From Pisaster brevispinus (taxonomy: Eukaryota; Echinodermata; Asteroidea; Forcipulatida; Asteriidae), in assembly GCA_023634235.1 (NCBI GenBank), contig JAMKCF010000012.1, forward strand, positions 16,253,884-16,317,883: a DNA stretch of 64,000 nucleotides. Reading direction: 5' to 3'. This document shows, piece after piece, positions 60,513 through 64,000 of the stretch (the stretch's first letter is position 1; every line of letters begins with the position of its first letter). Below the pieces are notes generated by a model. It did not search any database, had not been told where the DNA came from, and saw only the letters and a list, made by a program, of their open reading frames with translations. The position numbers and the translations under genes were made by a program.

Positions 60513-63500
60513 TGGTCAACATAAAACATAACACAATGGTCTGTGGTATCGATCATGCAGGATTTAGTGAAGAACGGTGTGGTACCTTGTCTCATGTAAG
60601 TGGAACGAGACCAGAGACTGAATCCGCTGATGGGTTGCTCCTACTACAGAAAGGTAATTTCTCCTGCCTTTCAATTCGTATAAACCGCGGTTCGAATCCC
60701 TTCTGGCAAAAAGAGGTTCGTGGATTTGTTGTTTTTGCAATTCCTACCTGATTATGCAAGTTAGTTTTTTTTCCCAGCCCAGTTTTCATCCACATCTTAA
60801 AACAACATCTCTTCGCGTCTCTCTCTTTCGCTGGTATCATCGGACCTACACATTTACAGCTTTGTTGCCTTTTTGAAGATCCATAAGTTTCATACCAAGA
60901 AAGATATAAATAAATGAATGAAAATACCTGTACCAATACAGGGACTTCCCCGTTCACTAGGACGAAACAACCACAGAACAACAAAGTTTTTTTTTATGAC
61001 GCAGTTATCAAATCTTGTGCTATCACTCTGCCAGGGCCTAACCTGAGTCTGAAGAACTTGCCCACGGATTAATCATTAACGAGTGTCAATTCCTTCCACG
61101 CAATGTACGGCAAACATTCAAAAGAAACTATATACCCATAACCTACATCACAGGCTTGCAACCACATTCGTCGTGTTCCCTGTGCGCATTAACGATAACG
61201 GACAGGGATTCTCATTACACCAAACTGGATTCGGACTGTTTTACACCCCCAACCTCGGTGTCGCTTGCACGTTATTTTTTTGAATGCAAGCAACCAACCG
61301 AGGACAGTTGGCCAAAATGGTCGCGTCGAAAAGCAAAACTAAAATTTACTCCATATAAGAATTCACCATGTTGCCGTTTATGTCTGCAATCGTCATTGAT
61401 CAACAGATTCATAATTAAGAATTTACCTTGATTTGTCTATTTCTAATAACTGTTATTGTTTTCAAGAGAGACCAAACATAACAAGTCGTAACTTTATCAC
61501 AATAGGTGTCATAGAATACACCAAATCCGCGTTTTACTTTGCAAACTTTGTAATTGTAATTGATTTGTATTTACCCCAATTGACGTATTGTGACCTCATC
61601 AAATACTTGTTTTTAACAGTTTCGAATTAGGTTGATACCACAAAAACGTTGCCGGTTCTTTTTCAAAATATCTTCTTTCAAAGCCCACTTTAAAATAAAA
61701 TAAAAAAAACCCAGCCGGTTTATAAATAGTCTGAAACTATTTAAAAGGGTATCGGTGCCTCAGATCAAAAGATTCGCCACAATCAGAACAGTCCATGGCC
61801 ACTACCTGGCTGGCGACATAGTAACATTGAAAGAATGCCAGAACGTCACTGTAAAGAACCGCAGACAACCGCTCGGACACAAAAGTTTGCCAAACGCAGT
61901 GTGTAATTGTAAAGACAACATAATACGGGAACCTTAAAACGTTTAATAACACTAGAACAACCCCTAGCCCAAAAGTTAATGTCGCTATTTTTTGCAGGAT
62001 GACATAAATATTTTAATTTTGCCTTCGACAATGTCGCATTTAGCCGGTGCCGACAATGAATCGGAGTTGTAAGGAAATCTTTAATGTAATTGTTTGCGTC
62101 GTGCACATTTTTTTTTGTCTTGCTCGTGCGGCGTCTTTTTCCGGAATTGGCCCAAAATAACGAGTCTCAACAAAAGGCGGAGAATGCTTAAAATTCACAC
62201 CGCAGTCATTTAATTTAATTTGCAAAAATTACTGCTATTTTGTCTTTGCAAGTCAGCGCAAAATATTTTGCCCAACCACTGAAAAAAACCCAAGAGAACA
62301 AAAGAAGGGAATACGGCAACTTTTTTCGGTTTCTTTCTGACCATTTCTGGCCCAGTTTCAAGTAATTCTCTAAGCAGGAAACATTGCTCAACAAAATAAT
62401 CACATTTCTATGATAAGTTGTGAAATAAAAACCGATATCTTTTTCTTTGCTGTCTGAAAAAAAAATAATAATAAAAATAAATCCGCAGATCCCGAGAAAA
62501 TCGACAACCTTAAGTTGATTGCCGTTTGATTTACTAAACAAATATATAAAATTTCTCACGTGTTATGATCTAAAAAATCTCACACCGTAAGATTTTTGAT
62601 GAATATTATGTTTACATAAAATACGTCGTAACGAGCGGATCCCACGTACACCTTAAAAAAAAACCCACACACAATCGGAGACGACGCCACATCGTATTCT
62701 TTGCTAATATGCTTGTAGAATAAACGACCATACAAATAGTCCCGAATTGTTGAAGCAAGGAGACAAATTATGATATGCATCTCGCCCCAGTAAGCACCAA
62801 TCTGTGTATTGTTTGAAAAAATAAATACACTAAACAGTGATTTTAAGATTCACGACGGTACATTAACGCACAAGAATACCGCGGCAGACACAACCGAATG
62901 TAAACACTCGTTAGTCTCAATACCAGTACATAATAATAGGCCTGGCCTTCGCCCGCTAAAAAAAAAAAAAAAAAAAAAATGAAGCTATGTCTTTTCAGAA
63001 GCTAGCCCTCTTTTGTCAAATTCCTGTCAACAGTGTTGAATCGAGTTGAGCTTTGTTTTTGTTGTGGATTTCCTACATGGTTCACTTTTTGTCCGTCAAG
63101 TCTGGGTTTGAATTCGGTCGAGCAACCCGGCTCGGAGGGCTGATACTAAACGTGTCGACAGGTGTATTCAGTTTGCTCCGTAGACCAGACGTAAAACATT
63201 GAATATTGTAAGAAAGGCTCATAGTATACGAGCAATGGGCACATTTGTGTTATGGCGATATAGTCGCTATTATGCACTGATTTAACTAGTTAAACAACAA
63301 CGCTCATTTTGACAGCATCAGATTTAATGCGAAGAGAGGGTCGCGCAGTGTGCGTAGTACAAGGTCAAGGGAAATCGATCGACGTCCCGTCTCTCCCAAA
63401 GATCTCCCATCAGTTCTAAAAGCTGGACAAACAAGCCGTATGGTGTGAATAGTAAGTGGTGGATAAATATGTAGAGAAGAAAGCAGCCATGCACGGCTCA

Positions 63501-64000
63501 CGATGACTGTGAATAACTTGATTATTAAAAAAAACCAGCGCCAATATGACTTCGTAAATCTATCAACATCTTCGTTATTGACTTTGTGTTGATTACTCTG
63601 TGTTAAAGAACAGAAGCACATTAGCATAGGTTTTTTTATTTATTGGCACTGTCTAAGAAGTCATTGAGGATGAATTCGTATTGACACCCGTAACCCAATT
63701 CTGGCTTAATCCCCAGATTATCCGAAATTCAAATAATTATATCATTTGGATTTTTTTCCCCAAACTATAAAAAAAAACAAAACAAAAAAAAACCCAACAG
63801 CAACAACAACAACAACAAACAAACACCCAAACAAAAAACGCTGAAAAATCTTTGGGGAAAAACAACATTTAGGTCAAAAATATTCAGCACATGAAATAAA
63901 TTCAGTTACTTGGCAACAAAACAGAGCGGCTTAAGACGAAATGGACTCGAAAGAAGAGTGTAAGTGGCTACGGCTGGATCACAGAAAAGTCCCATTCTTC
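60513..64000. other. AT-rich spacer to window end
   Basis: No gene recognised. An A-run of about 21 lies at 62959-62979. A/C-rich simple sequence, including (CAA)n, is at 63769-63840. A GGTTCGAATCC B-box-like word at about 60692-60702 may mark a further SINE fragment without a clear A box. Confidence 0.5.

Overview
This is eukaryotic genomic DNA dominated by non-coding sequence. It has AT-rich spacer, many short interspersed repeats, microsatellites and homopolymer runs. No bacterial gene organisation, CRISPR array, rRNA, functional tRNA or virus-like gene was recognised. The one gene I can establish is a three-exon, minus-strand emx (empty spiracles/Emx-class homeobox) gene occupying about 21.8 kb of the window (29128-50911). 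Joining the exons gives a 263-residue protein. It has an N-terminal EH1-like FSIESLV motif, the Emx YPW box, a complete homeodomain and the Emx-type C-terminal KKKGSHH block. The source is most likely a marine invertebrate deuterostome, probably an echinoderm and perhaps a sea star. That placement rests on the Emx sequence and the style of the repeats, not on a diagnostic marker, so treat it as inference.

Layout. Positions 1-29127 lie downstream (3') of emx and hold no recognised gene. They contain a CACTGCAAAA-ended MITE amplified internally in 83-bp units (3257-3736), its short form (14861-15104), two copies of a CCTCGTTACCA-ended MITE (12124, 22207), two copies of an AGAGCTGCTTAAGCA-ended element (12416, 24258), a TTTCACAAAG-ended palindromic MITE that seems nested in another repeat (11511), a tRNA-promoter-like SINE (17801), a 350-bp GTT/CTG triplet tract (10160) and a 104-bp tandem duplication (24558). 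Exon 3 is at 29128-29265. Intron 2 (11.76 kb) contains partial SINE and MITE copies and a hairpin close to exon 2. Exon 2 is at 41025-41206. Intron 1 (9.23 kb) contains a 41-bp-stem hairpin inside a repeat present twice in the intron, a tRNA-derived SINE and a second TTTCACAAAG MITE. The coding part of exon 1 is at 50440-50911. Positions 50912-64000 are the 5' flank, with an inverted SINE copy, a 511-bp terminal-inverted-repeat foldback element with a putative 6-bp target duplication, and further microsatellites.

The picture is a developmental transcription-factor gene alone in a large regulatory landscape. Several GC-balanced, non-repetitive islands in the introns and flanks are candidate enhancers, but this cannot be shown without cross-species alignment. 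I found no convincing previously undescribed system. The most unusual signals are structural: foldback and hairpin elements, a MITE with internal satellite-like amplification, and recurrent paired homopolymers of C-runs followed by A-runs.
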